Assembly (NCBI RefSeq): GCF_017565705.1
Contig: NZ_JAGDYL010000006.1
Coordinates: forward strand, 62,001 to 126,000
Length of the DNA stretch: 64,000 bases
Direction: 5' to 3'
Source: Leucobacter ruminantium
GTDB lineage: Bacteria; Actinomycetota; Actinomycetes; Actinomycetales; Microbacteriaceae
The notes beneath the pieces were generated by a model. It was not told where the DNA came from and ran no database searches. It worked only from the letters and a program-made list of their open reading frames with translations. Below, piece by piece: positions 17,865 to 31,020 of the stretch. Position 1 is the stretch's first letter. Each line of letters opens with the position of its first letter. Both the position numbers and the translations under genes were made by a program.

Positions 17865-18470
17865 ATGCTCTGGGACTCGATACGCGCGGCCATCGCCCGC
17901 GCCTTCTGGCGACTCTCGTCGTGGCGCCTCGTGCGGGAGGCCGAGCCCGTCGCCGGCCCGAGGCTGCTGATCGGGGCACCGCACACCTCCAACTTCGACT
18001 TCGTGCTGATGCTCGGCATCGCCTGGGACGCGCGCATGCGCATCCACTGGCTCGGCAAGCGCGAGCTGTTCCGAGGGATCGCGGGGCCGGTCATGCGCGC
18101 GATCGGCGGTATCCCCGTCGACCGCTCGAATGCCGCGGGCGTCGTCGAAGCGGTCGTCGCGAGGGCACGCGAGACTGATCGCTTCCTGCTGGTGGTGACC
18201 CCGGAGGAAACGCGGAAAGGCAACGGCTGGCGCAGCGGCTTCTACCGGATCGCGATGGCGGCCGAGTTACCCGTCACCCTCGGCTACGCCGACGGCTCGA
18301 CCAAGACGGCCGGGCTCGGCGAGACGATCCGACTCACCGGCGACGTCGAGGCCGACATGGACCGCGTGCGGGCCTTCTACGCGTCGAAGACCGGCGTGCG
18401 CCCCGAGTATCGCACCGAGCCCCGGCTGAGCGACGAGGCGGCGCTGACCCGTCAGCTCGCGGGGGAGTAG
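17865..18470 (+). CDS. PlsC-family acyltransferase
   Basis: A 201-residue protein of the 1-acylglycerol-3-phosphate acyltransferase superfamily. The catalytic H-x4-D motif is HTSNFD near residue 42, and the substrate loop GGIPVDRSN follows about 50 residues later, with VVTPEETRKG in the position of the third block. The acyl acceptor is unknown and may not be lysophosphatidate. This short soluble-looking form with the TPEETR block is common in bacteria of various phyla. Confidence 0.8.
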   Translation: MLWDSIRAAIARAFWRLSSWRLVREAEPVAGPRLLIGAPHTSNFDFVLMLGIAWDARMRIHWLGKRELFRGIAGPVMRAIGGIPVDRSNAAGVVEAVVARARETDRFLLVVTPEETRKGNGWRSGFYRIAMAAELPVTLGYADGSTKTAGLGETIRLTGDVEADMDRVRAFYASKTGVRPEYRTEPRLSDEAALTRQLAGE

Positions 18471-18537
18471 GGGCGGCGAGAGTAGCGGCGGCCGTCACGG
18501 GCGAGGGATCCCCAGGTGCCCCGATGCGATGCCGCGC

Positions 18538-18543
18538 TACGCT
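18538..18543 (+). promoter_or_regulatory. Leaderless -10 element for the DUF3817 gene
   Basis: TACGCT lies six bases before ATG 18550. It argues against the in-frame ATG at 18529, which would precede the transcript. Confidence 0.5.
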
Positions 18544-18549
18544 GGCAGG

Positions 18550-19005
18550 ATGTCTCCCCGCCAGCTCTTCCGCCTGTTCGCCTTCGCAGAGGTCGTCACC
18601 TGGGCGGGGCTCATCACGGCCCTCGTCCTGCGCGGCGCGGGGGTGACGGCGGCCGCGGTGCCCGTCGCGGGTGGCATCCACGGCTTCGTGTTCCTCTGCT
18701 ACTGCGTGTCGACGGTGTTCGTGTGGGTGAATCAGCGTTGGAGCGCAGGGCGAGGGATCCTCGGCCTCGCCTGCGCGGTGATCCCTTTCGCCACCGTGCC
18801 GTTCGAACTGATGACCGATCGGCGCGGCCTGCTCGCCGGCCCCTGGCGGCTCGCGCCCGGCGGCGAGACCCCGCGCGGGTTCGTCGAGCACGTGCAGGCC
18901 TGGATCCTGCGCAACCCCTGGTGGTCGGTCGCGATCCTCGTCGCGCTCGTCACCGTCGCATTCGTCGTGCTGCTGCAGCTCGGCCCTCCCGTGCCGCGCG
19001 GCTGA
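18550..19005 (+). CDS. DUF3817 integral membrane protein
   Basis: A 151-residue protein with about four hydrophobic segments, opening SPRQLFRLFAFAEVVTWAGLI, the pattern of the DUF3817 family found across actinobacteria. Function is unknown. A charged loop (DRRGLLAGPWRLAPGGE) lies between the third and fourth segments. It is monocistronic: a leaderless promoter before it and the pyrR promoter after it. Confidence 0.75.
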   Translation: MSPRQLFRLFAFAEVVTWAGLITALVLRGAGVTAAAVPVAGGIHGFVFLCYCVSTVFVWVNQRWSAGRGILGLACAVIPFATVPFELMTDRRGLLAGPWRLAPGGETPRGFVEHVQAWILRNPWWSVAILVALVTVAFVVLLQLGPPVPRG

Positions 19006-19061
19006 GCCTCGCTCCGTGATGCTGCGGCGCGGCAACCGCGCGGGCGTACCGCGCCGTGCGC

Positions 19062-19067
19062 TAAGCT
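19062..19067 (+). promoter_or_regulatory. -10 element of the pyr operon
   Basis: TAAGCT, predicting transcription start near 19074 and a leader of about 54 bases before pyrR. Confidence 0.5.
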
Positions 19068-19093
19068 GGAGAAGTTGCAGCTTTTCTTTAACT

Positions 19094-19120
19094 GGCGTCC
19101 CGTGAGGCGCAGAAGGGGGG
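19094..19120 (+). promoter_or_regulatory. PyrR-binding hairpin over the pyrR ribosome-binding site
   Basis: The leader contains TCCCGTGAGG at 19098-19107, an exact fit to the PyrR-binding loop consensus UCC-N-G-N-G-A-G-G known from Bacillus attenuators, flanked by a short GCG/CGC stem. It lies directly upstream of the ribosome-binding site AGAAGGGGGG (19111-19120). In mycobacteria PyrR represses translation at such a site rather than by attenuation. The same mode is inferred here, since no terminator is present in the leader. Confidence 0.7.
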
Positions 19121-19127
19121 CTCGAAT

Positions 19128-19672
19128 ATGGGTACGCGAACAGTGCTGGAAGGCGCTGAGATCTCGCGGGCGCTGACTCGAATCTCGCACGAAATCATCG
19201 AAGCGAACAAGGGTGTCGCAGGCCTCGTACTCGTCGGCATTCCGACGCGCGGCACGCTGCTCGCTAGGCGCATCGCCGCGAACATCTCCCGCATCGAGGG
19301 TGTCGGGGTTCCCGCCTACCAGCTCGACGTCACGATGTACCGCGACGATCTCGCGAAGCACCCGACGCGGGCGCCGCAGCCCACCGACATGCCCGTCGCG
19401 GGCGTCGACGGCGCCACCGTGGTGCTCGTGGACGACGTGCTCTACTCGGGCCGCACCGTGCGCGCCGCGCTCGACGCGCTGAACGACCACGGCCGCCCGA
19501 AGGCTGTGCGACTCGCGGCGCTCATCGACCGCGGCCACCGCGAACTGCCGATCCGCGCCGACTACATCGGCAAGAACCTGCCGAGCGCGAAGCACGAGCG
19601 CATCTCCGTGAGTCTCGTGGAGTTCGACGGGGTCGACGCGGTGAGCATCAGCGAGGGATCGGAGGAGCACGC

Positions 19673-19676
<4 letters not shown>
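19128..19676 (+). CDS. pyrR: Bifunctional pyr operon regulator / uracil phosphoribosyltransferase
   Basis: RNA-binding repressor of pyrimidine genes that also converts uracil and PRPP to UMP. The 182 residues include the PRPP-binding loop [13 protein letters not shown] near residue 100 and the N-terminal EIIEANKG and [10 protein letters not shown] segments. The start follows a strong Shine-Dalgarno sequence embedded in the predicted PyrR-binding hairpin, so it probably regulates its own translation. It overlaps pyrB by four bases. Confidence 0.95.
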
Positions 19677-20625
<949 letters not shown>

Positions 20626-20629
<4 letters not shown>

Positions 20630-22014
20630 GCGAAACGGTCGAGAACGCAGTCAACCCCGACATCCTGATCCGCGGTGCCCGCATCGCGGCCGAGCTCACC
20701 GAGCGCGGCGCCGACCCCCGCTCCGCGGCCCCCGTCGACCTCCGCATCTCCGGCGGGCGGATCGTGGAGCGCGGCGGCGACCTCGCCCCGCGCGAGGGGG
20801 AGCGCGTGATCGAGGCCGACGGCCTCATCGCGCTGACCGGCCTCGTCGATCTCCACACCCACCTGCGCGAGCCCGGCTTCGAGCAGTCGGAGACGGTGCT
20901 CACCGGCACCCGCGCGGCCGCGGCCGGCGGTTTCACGAGCGTGTTCGCGATGGCCAACACGATGCCGGTGCAGGACACCGCCGGCGTGGTCGAGCAGGTG
21001 CAGTCGCTCGGCGACGCCGCCGGCTACGCCACGGTGCGCCCCATCGGCGCCGTCACCGAGGATCTCGCGGGCGAACGGCTCAGCGAGATCGGTGCCATGG
21101 CCCAGTCGCGCGCGCAGGTGCGGGTGTTCTCCGACGACGGCAAGTGCGTGCACGACCCGCTGCTCATGCGCCGTGCGCTCGAGTACGTGAAGACCTTCGA
21201 CGGCGTCATCGCGCAGCACGCGCAGGATCCCCGCCTCACCGAGGGTGCGCAGATGAACGAGGGATCCCTGTCGAGCGAGCTCGGTCTCAAGGGCTGGCCC
21301 GCCGTGGCCGAGGAGTCGATCATCGCCCGCGACGTGCTGCTGGCCGAGCACATCGGTGCGCGCCTGCACATCTGCCACCTCTCGACCGCCGGGTCGGTCG
21401 AGGTGATCCGCTGGGCGAAGGCCCGCGGCGTGCAGGTGACCGCAGAGGTCACCCCGCACCACCTCATCCTCACCGAGGAGCTCGCCCGCAGCTACGACGC
21501 GCGCTACAAGGTGAATCCGCCCCTGCGCCGCGACGAGGACGTGCGCGCCCTGCGGCAGGCGGTCGCCGACGGCGTCATCGACATCGTCGCCACCGACCAC
21601 GCCCCGCACCCGGTCGAGGCCAAGGAGTGCGAGTGGGACGTCGCGGCGTTCGGCATGGTCGGTCTCGAATCCGCGCTTCCGATCGCGCAGCTCACGCTCG
21701 TGAACGAGGGCCACGCCAGCTGGGCCGAGATCGAGACGCTGCTCTCGCAGAAGCCCGCCGAGATCGGGCGGCTGGAGGGCCACCCCGCCTCGCTCGAGGT
21801 CGGGCAGCCCGCCGATATCGCGCTCGTGGATCCCTCGGGATCCAGCGTCTTCGACCTCGACCGTCTGCGCGGCCAGAGCGTGAACTCGCCGTTCCTCGGC
21901 ATGGAGCTGCCCGGAAGGGTGGCCTATACCGTGCGCCGCGGCTACCTCACGCTCGACGGCGGCGACGTGGTGAGCCCCGAGACGGTCGCGGCCGCGGCGG
22001 GCGGGGCCCGATGA
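20626..22014 (+). CDS. pyrC: Dihydroorotase, class I
   Basis: Zinc amidohydrolase that cyclises carbamoyl-aspartate to dihydroorotate. The 462 residues have the metal motif [10 protein letters not shown] near residue 75, the [14 protein letters not shown] segment of class I enzymes, two later His ligands (HICHLSTAG and VTPHHL) and ATDHAPHP. The N-terminal ~30 residues are longer than in many homologues (extra [15 protein letters not shown] insertion). ATG 20626 overlaps the pyrB stop. Confidence 0.95.
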
Positions 22015-22538
22015 GCGCCTCCCAGATCGCGCTGATCTTCGCCGCCGTCGGCGTGCTGGCGCTGGCGGGCATGTGGCTGGCCTGGCGCGCCAGGGCGCGA
22101 CGCGACGCGGACATCATGCCCGGCGTCGGATCGCGCGGAGCGACCCCGCGCGACGACGCCCCGATCGCGAGCTTCCCCCGCGTGAGCTACGTCTCGACCA
22201 CGCCAGCCGATTCGCCGTTCGAGCGACTCGCGATCCCCGGCCTCCGGTACCGGGGATACGCCGAGCTGACCGTGAGCAGGGGCGGCGCGACCATCGCGGT
22301 GACGGGGGAGCGGCCGGTGTTCATTCCTGCCGCCGACATCCGGGGCACCGGCACCGCGAGCGGCCGCGTCGGCAAGGCGGTCGAGCGCGACGGCCTCTCG
22401 CTGCTGCGCTGGCGCGCGGGCGACCGCGTCGTCGAATCATCCTTCCGCCTCGCGGATCCCGCCGAGCAGGCGGCGTTCGCCGAGGCGATCGACAGCATCT
22501 CACTCACACCTTCGACGTCTCAGGAGGGCGCGAAATGA
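22011..22538 (+). CDS. Membrane-anchored PH-like protein within the pyr operon
   Basis: A 175-residue protein with one N-terminal transmembrane helix (residues ~6-24, [19 protein letters not shown]), a short basic stretch, and a soluble C-terminal part whose beta-rich pattern resembles bacterial PH-like domains. Actinobacterial pyr operons often carry such a gene between pyrC and carA (Mycobacterium Rv1382 is in this position). No enzymatic role is known. It overlaps pyrC (ATGA) and carA (ATGA), so it is fully built into the operon. Confidence 0.75.
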   Translation: MSASQIALIFAAVGVLALAGMWLAWRARARRDADIMPGVGSRGATPRDDAPIASFPRVSYVSTTPADSPFERLAIPGLRYRGYAELTVSRGGATIAVTGERPVFIPAADIRGTGTASGRVGKAVERDGLSLLRWRAGDRVVESSFRLADPAEQAAFAEAIDSISLTPSTSQEGAK

Positions 22539-23784
22539 CCACCACAACTGAAATCACCGCTCCGCCCGCGACGGCGGTGCCCGACGGCGCCGCGGTGCTC
22601 GTGCTCGAGGACGGCTCGCGCTACACCGGCCGCGCCTACGGCGCCACCGGCCGCACACTCGGCGAGGTCGTGTTCTCGACCGGTATGACGGGCTACCAGG
22701 AGACCCTCACCGATCCCTCCTACGCGGGGCAGATCGTGCTCATGACCGCGCCCCACATCGGCAACACGGGCGCCAACGACACCGACATGGAGTCGCGCAA
22801 GATCTGGGTGTCGGGTTTCGTCGTGAGGGATCCCGCCCGCCGCGTCTCGAACTTCCGCGCCGAGCGCTCGCTCGACGAGGACCTGGTGAACGACGGGGTC
22901 GTGGGCATCTCGGGCGTCGACACTCGGGCCATCACCCGCCACATCCGCTCGGCGGGCGCCATGCGGGCGGGGGTGTTCTCCGGTGAGGATCTGCAGCTCT
23001 CGGAGGCCGAGCAGCTCGAGCTCGTGCGCGGTCAGGCCGAGATGGCGGGCCGCAACCTCTCCGCCGAGGTCTCCACGCAGGAGCGCTACGATGTCCCGGC
23101 CGCCGAGGGATCGGAGCGCGTCGGCTCGATCGCCGTGCTCGACCTCGGGATCAAGCGCGCGACCGTGCAGTACCTCTCGGAGCACGGCTTCGACGTGATC
23201 GTGCTGCCCGCCTCCACCACGGTCGAGGAGATCCGCGAGATCGCGCCCGACGCGCTGTTCTACTCGAACGGGCCCGGCGATCCCGCCGCCTCCGAGGCGC
23301 AGGTGCTCGTGCTGCGCGAGCTGCTGCGCGACGGGCTGCCCTACTTCGGCATCTGCTTCGGCAACCAGCTGCTCGGCCGCGCCCTCGGCTTCGGCACCTA
23401 CAAGCTGCCCTTCGGCCACCGCGGCATCAACCAGCCCGTGCTCGACAAGCGCACCGGTCGCGTCGAGATCACCGCGCAGAACCACGGCTTCGCGGTCGAC
23501 GCGCCCATCGAGGGCGAGCTCGAGGCGCCCGAGGGCTTCGGCCGCGTGCAGGTGAGCCACTACAGCCTCAACGACCAGGTGGTCGAGGGGCTCGAGTGCC
23601 TCGATATCCCCGCGTTCTCGGTGCAGTACCACCCGGAGGCCGCGGCCGGCCCGCACGACGCCTTCTACCTCTTCGATCGTTTCCGCCAGCTCGTGAAGGA
23701 CCGCACCTCGGTCTCGACGAGCTCGACCAGCGGCGCTCCGTTCATCGAGCCTGTCGAGATGAACGACGCAAAGGAGACCCACTA

Positions 23785-23785
<1 letters not shown>
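22535..23785 (+). CDS. carA: Carbamoyl-phosphate synthase small subunit
   Basis: Glutaminase subunit supplying ammonia to CarB. The 416 residues contain the N-terminal CarA domain ([19 protein letters not shown]) and a class I amidotransferase domain with nucleophile Cys in FGICFGNQL and a His/Glu pair in QYHPEAAAG. The last ~25 residues after VKDRTS ([16 protein letters not shown]...) are not family sequence. They are encoded by a palindromic repeat that has extended the gene. The start overlaps the upstream stop after AGGAGGG. Confidence 0.96.
23712..23759. repeat. Palindromic repeat inside the carA 3' end
   Basis: Imperfect inverted repeat, arms TCTCGACGAGCTCGA (23712-23726) and TCGAGCCTGTCGAGA (23745-23759), 13 of 15 positions complementary, with an 18-base loop. 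It resembles the short TCTCGACAAGCTCGA-type intergenic palindromes familiar from Microbacteriaceae genomes (recalled, not searched). It is translated in frame as part of CarA. Confidence 0.6.
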
Positions 23786-27077
<3,292 letters not shown>

Positions 27078-27078
<1 letters not shown>

Positions 27079-27944
27079 TGGGAACCGCCTCCTTCGGGGA
27101 CCGGCTCGCGGCGGAGTTCGCCGCGGGCCGGCACCTGTGCGCCGGCATCGACCCGCACGCCCCGCTGCTCGCGGAGTGGGGGCTCGACGACGACGCGGCC
27201 GGGGCCGAGCGCATGGGGCGCGAGGTCGTGGCCGCAGCCGCGGGCCTCGCCGCGTGCGTGAAGCCGCAGATCTCCTTCTTCGAGCGCTTCGGATCGCGCG
27301 GCTTCGCAGCGCTCGAACGGGTGCTCGCCGACGCGCGCGACGCGGGGCTGCTCGTCGTCGCCGACGTGAAGCGGGGCGACATCGGCTCCACCTTCGCCGC
27401 CTATGCCGACGCATGGCTCTCGCCGGGGTCGCCGCTCGAGGCCGACGCCATGACGGTCGCCGCCTACATGGGCTTCGACACCCTCTCGGGCGCCTTCCCT
27501 CACGTGCGCGAGCACGGCAAGGGCCTCTTCGTGCTGGCGGCGACCTCGAATCCGGAGGCGCGCGACGTGCAGCTCGCGCGTCGCTCCGACGGCCGCACCC
27601 TCGCCTCGGCGATGGTCGACGACGCGATGCACTGGAACGCAGAGCACGCACCCGGTGCCGCGGTCGGGTCGATCGGCGTCGTGCTCGGCGCAACGCTCGA
27701 CCTCGGGGCCTTCGGCATCGACACCGCCGAGCGCGGCCTCGGTCCCGCCCTGCCCGTGCTGGCCCCCGGCTTCGGCCATCAGGGAGCGCGGATCGAGGAC
27801 GCCGGGCGCCTCTTCGGCGGTATCGGCCACGCCCTGCTCGCCAACGAGTCCCGCAGCATCCTCGCGGGCGGCGCCGAAGGCCTGTCCGCCCGCGTCCGAG
27901 GCCGCGCCGATGCGATCGCTGCGGCGCTCGCCGGTGGCGCCTAG
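27078..27944 (+). CDS. pyrF: Orotidine 5'-phosphate decarboxylase, long form
   Basis: Final step of UMP synthesis. 288 residues, the actinobacterial/type 2 form, with the catalytic LVVADVKRGDIGST motif near residue 95 (Lys and Asp array) and the phosphate-binding APGFGHQGA. ATG 27078 overlaps the carB stop (TGATG). pyrD and pyrE are not in the window. The stop codon is itself part of the next gene's -10 element. Confidence 0.95.
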
Positions 27945-27947
27945 GCT
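27942..27947 (+). promoter_or_regulatory. -10 element of the mIHF-gmk gene, overlapping the pyrF stop
   Basis: TAGGCT, whose TAG is the pyrF stop codon. It predicts a start near 27954 and a short leader with the ribosome-binding site AAGGGGAGAG before ATG 27975. Confidence 0.5.
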
Positions 27948-27974
27948 GGATCCCTGAGAAAGGGGAGAGCTCAC

Positions 27975-28898
27975 ATGACCGAAACCCAGGAAGCGGCGCG
28001 TCGGATGCCCGAGGTGGACCGCGCTGCCGCCAACCGCGCCGCCATCGCCGCCAGGCAGGCGCGGGCAGAGCTCAAGAGGCGCCTGCGCAGCGGCGAGGCC
28101 TCTCCGCTGCGCGTGCTCGAGCAGTCCCGCGTGCCCGGACACCCCGCCGCGACGCTCCGCATCACCGACTACCTCCTGTCCTTCCCCGCCATCGGAGAGG
28201 TCAAGGCGGAGCGCATCCGCGAGCAGCTCGAGATCTCCGATCGGAAGCGGCTCGGCGGGCTGGGCAAGCTGCAGCGCGAACGCCTCGAGCGCTTCGTGCG
28301 CGAACGCACCGGCGCCGATCCCTCGGGCGAGCGGCCCCCGCTCACGGTGCTCGCGGGGCCGACCGCGGTCGGCAAGGGCACCGTTGCGGCCTACATCCGG
28401 GAGCACTACCCCGAGGTGCGGCTCTCCGTCTCCGCGACCACACGGGCTCCGCGGCCGGGCGAGCAGGACGGCGTGCACTACTTCTTCGTCGACGACGAGG
28501 GCTTCGACCGCATGCTCGCCCAAGGCGAGCTGCTCGAGTGGGCGACCGTGCACAACAGGTTCCGCTACGGCACCCCGCGCGGCCCAGTCGTCGAGTCCGC
28601 AGAGCGCGGCGAGCTCATGCTGCTCGAGATCGATCTCCAGGGCGCGCGCCAGGTGCGCGCGAGCATGCCCGAGGCCTGCCTCGTGTTTCTCGCGCCGCCC
28701 AGCTGGGACGAACTCGTGAACCGACTCGTCGGCCGCGGCACCGAGGACGAGGAGGAGCGCACCCGGAGGCTCGAGACCGCGAAGGTCGAGCTCGCCGCAG
28801 CAGACGAATTCGACGAGATCATCGTCAATGACGAGGTGCCCCGCGCCGCGGCGCGCCTCGTCGACCTCATGCGGGGCGAGCACTCCGAGAGCCGCTGA
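27975..28898 (+). CDS. gmk: Fusion of mycobacterial-type IHF domain and guanylate kinase
   Basis: 307 residues in two parts. Residues ~1-112 match mIHF, the actinobacterial nucleoid protein: [39 protein letters not shown] (helix-hairpin-like DNA-binding part) and [13 protein letters not shown]. Residues ~118-307 are a complete guanylate kinase (GMP to GDP): P-loop [41 protein letters not shown] and the [10 protein letters not shown] lid. In Mycobacterium these are separate adjacent genes (mihF, gmk) after pyrF. Here one reading frame covers both with no stop or start between. The whole protein should both bind DNA and phosphorylate GMP. Confidence 0.93.
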   Translation: MTETQEAARRMPEVDRAAANRAAIAARQARAELKRRLRSGEASPLRVLEQSRVPGHPAATLRITDYLLSFPAIGEVKAERIREQLEISDRKRLGGLGKLQRERLERFVRERTGADPSGERPPLTVLAGPTAVGKGTVAAYIREHYPEVRLSVSATTRAPRPGEQDGVHYFFVDDEGFDRMLAQGELLEWATVHNRFRYGTPRGPVVESAERGELMLLEIDLQGARQVRASMPEACLVFLAPPSWDELVNRLVGRGTEDEEERTRRLETAKVELAAADEFDEIIVNDEVPRAAARLVDLMRGEHSESR

Positions 28899-28900
28899 GC

Positions 28901-29851
28901 ATGCTCGACCAGGTCACCGAGCTCGACCCGCGCCAGTTCCTCGGCATCCCGCTCGCGCTCATCGGCGCGGCGCTGCTCGCATTCGGTGCGCAGTACCAGT
29001 CGCGCGGCCTCAACAAGGTCGAGCGCCTGATGGGCGAGAGTGCGGGATCGGGGCTCTCGCTGCGCCACGTGATCGGGCTGCTGCGCCGGCCCTCCTGGGT
29101 GTCGGGCACGCTGCTGCTCGGTCTCGCCGTCGTGTTCCAGATCGGATCCCTCGCCCTCTCGCCGATCATCATCGTGCAACCGATCGGGGTCGTGGGGCTC
29201 GTGATCACCTCCGTGCTGAACTCCCGCGTGAGCGGCGTGCGCCTCGGCAAGCGGGTCAAGGGCTCCATCGCACTCGCGGTTCTGGGCATCGTCGTGTTCG
29301 TGAGCGTAGCCGCCTTCACCGCGGCCGACCAGCCCGTGACCGACGCGAAGCTCATCGTGATCCTCGTCACGTTCGGGGTCGTGCTGCTGACCGCCCTGCT
29401 GCTCTTCATCGCATTCAGGCACCGGGGTGTGGCGATCATCTACATCGTGGGGGCCGGGGTGCTCTACGGCTTCGTCGCCACCTTCGCGAAGGCGGTCATC
29501 GGCCGGTTGCAGCAGGGCGAGTTCGAGTGGCTCACCTGGGCGTGCGTCGCGGCTCTCGCCGCCGGCGCCCTGCTCGGCATGGTCTTCGTGCAGAACGCCT
29601 ACTCCTCCGGGCCGCCCGACCTCGTCGTGGCCGGACTCACCGTCATCGACCCCATCGTGGCCGTGCTCATCGGCATCGTCGTGCTGCACGAGGCCGCGGG
29701 CGCGCCCATCTGGGCGGCGCTCGTCTTCGTCGTGTCGGGCGCGCTCGCGGTCACGGGCGTGCTGGGGCTCGCGAAGTTCCATCCGCAGACCGGGCAGTCG
29801 GCGTTGGAGACCGCGGAGGCCGGCGAGGCAGGGGAGACCTCGCAGCCTTGA
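28901..29851 (+). CDS. DMT-family transporter
   Basis: A 316-residue membrane protein with about nine to ten hydrophobic helices arranged as two similar halves, like the drug/metabolite (EamA/NIPA-like) superfamily. Segments such as LSPIIIVQPIGVVGLV and VVAGLTVIDPIVAVLIGIVVLHE are typical of actinobacterial DMT proteins. The substrate is unknown. It starts two bases after the gmk stop, so it is likely cotranscribed. The last ~25 residues are an acidic cytoplasmic tail. Confidence 0.8.
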   Translation: MLDQVTELDPRQFLGIPLALIGAALLAFGAQYQSRGLNKVERLMGESAGSGLSLRHVIGLLRRPSWVSGTLLLGLAVVFQIGSLALSPIIIVQPIGVVGLVITSVLNSRVSGVRLGKRVKGSIALAVLGIVVFVSVAAFTAADQPVTDAKLIVILVTFGVVLLTALLLFIAFRHRGVAIIYIVGAGVLYGFVATFAKAVIGRLQQGEFEWLTWACVAALAAGALLGMVFVQNAYSSGPPDLVVAGLTVIDPIVAVLIGIVVLHEAAGAPIWAALVFVVSGALAVTGVLGLAKFHPQTGQSALETAEAGEAGETSQP

Positions 29852-29880
29852 CTTCGCCTCGGAAGGGGTGACCGCAACAC

Positions 29881-29914
29881 TTGACAATTTAGGTCATCCT
29901 AACCATCATATGAT
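29881..29914 (+). promoter_or_regulatory. Iron-regulated promoter of the siderophore uptake operon
   Basis: A TTGACA -35 (29881-29886) is followed by a DtxR/IdeR-like box TTAGGTCATCCTAACCATC (29889-29907), which matches the left half and centre of the TTAGGTTAGGCTAACCTAA consensus, and an AT-rich -10 (CATCAT or TATGAT). The box lies between -35 and -10, so an iron-loaded DtxR-type repressor should block transcription. Confidence 0.75.
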
Positions 29915-29979
29915 GTGGCGCTCCGGACGGTGCGCCTCGAGCCTCCGATGCTCGACGGTCCGGCAGAAAGGGAACGCTC

Positions 29980-31020
29980 TTGCGCGTCTCACGTCTTCTC
30001 TGCGGCGCAGCCGCACTCTCCCTCACCGCCGCTCTCGCGGCATGCTCCTCGGGAGGATCGGCGCAGACCGACGACGGCGCCGCGGCATCGGCCGACGGCT
30101 ACCCGATCCAGATCGAGCACGTGTACGGCACGACGACCATCGCAGAGAAGCCCGAGCGCGTCGCGACGGTCGCCTGGGCGAACCACGAGGTGCCCCTCGC
30201 CCTCGGGGTCGTACCGGTCGGCATGAGCAAGGCGGCCTGGGGCGACGACGACGGCGACGGGGTGCTGCCCTGGGTCGAGGACCGGCTCGAGGAGCTCGGC
30301 GCCGAGACGCCGGTGCTCTTCGACGAGACCGACGGGATCGACTTCGAGGCCGTCAACGACACGAATCCCGACGTGATCCTCGCCGCCTACTCCGGCCTCA
30401 CCGAGGAGGAGTACCGCACGCTCTCCAAGATCGCGCCCGTGGTCGCCTACCCGGACACGCCGTGGGGCACCTCGCTCGAGGACATGATCGAGCTCGACTC
30501 GGCGGCGATCGGCATGCAGCAGGAGGGAGGCGAGCTCATCGACGAGCTCAACGGCGAGATCGAGGCCTCGCTCGCCGCGCACCCCGAGCTCGACGGCAAG
30601 AAGCTGCTCTTCGCCTACCTCAACCCTTCCGACCTCTCGAAGATCGGCTTCTACACCGTGCACGACACGCGGCCCGGCTTCCTCGCGGGCCTCGGGCTGC
30701 CCCAGCCGGAAATCGTCGAGGAGGAGAGCGGCGAGACGGAGGAGTTCTACGTCGAGCTCAGCTCCGACGTGGCCGACCGCTTCGCCGACGTCGACGTGTT
30801 CGTCACCTACGGCGATGCCGACGGCGCGCTCGTGAAGCAGCTCCAGGCGGATCCGCTCCTCTCGCAGATCCCGGCGATCGCGGAGGGACGCATCGCGATC
30901 CTCGAGGACTCGACGCCGCTCGCCGCGTCCGCGAACCCGTCGCCGCTCTCCATCGGCTGGGGCATCGACGACTACTTCGCGCTGCTCGCCGACGCGACCG
31001 CGGGCTCGGGCGGCGAGTGA
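29980..31020 (+). CDS. Iron-siderophore ABC transporter substrate-binding lipoprotein
   Basis: Captures a ferric siderophore outside the cell. The 346 residues open with a signal peptide and lipobox (LAACSS, Cys near residue 22), then a two-lobed FepB/FhuD-type fold (KPERVATVAWANHEVPLALGV; NPDVILAAYSGLTEEEY; RIAILED near the C-terminus). The TTG start lies seven to eight bases after AAAGGGA. It is the first gene of the iron-box operon and overlaps the first permease by GTGA. Confidence 0.9.
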   Translation: MRVSRLLCGAAALSLTAALAACSSGGSAQTDDGAAASADGYPIQIEHVYGTTTIAEKPERVATVAWANHEVPLALGVVPVGMSKAAWGDDDGDGVLPWVEDRLEELGAETPVLFDETDGIDFEAVNDTNPDVILAAYSGLTEEEYRTLSKIAPVVAYPDTPWGTSLEDMIELDSAAIGMQQEGGELIDELNGEIEASLAAHPELDGKKLLFAYLNPSDLSKIGFYTVHDTRPGFLAGLGLPQPEIVEEESGETEEFYVELSSDVADRFADVDVFVTYGDADGALVKQLQADPLLSQIPAIAEGRIAILEDSTPLAASANPSPLSIGWGIDDYFALLADATAGSGGE

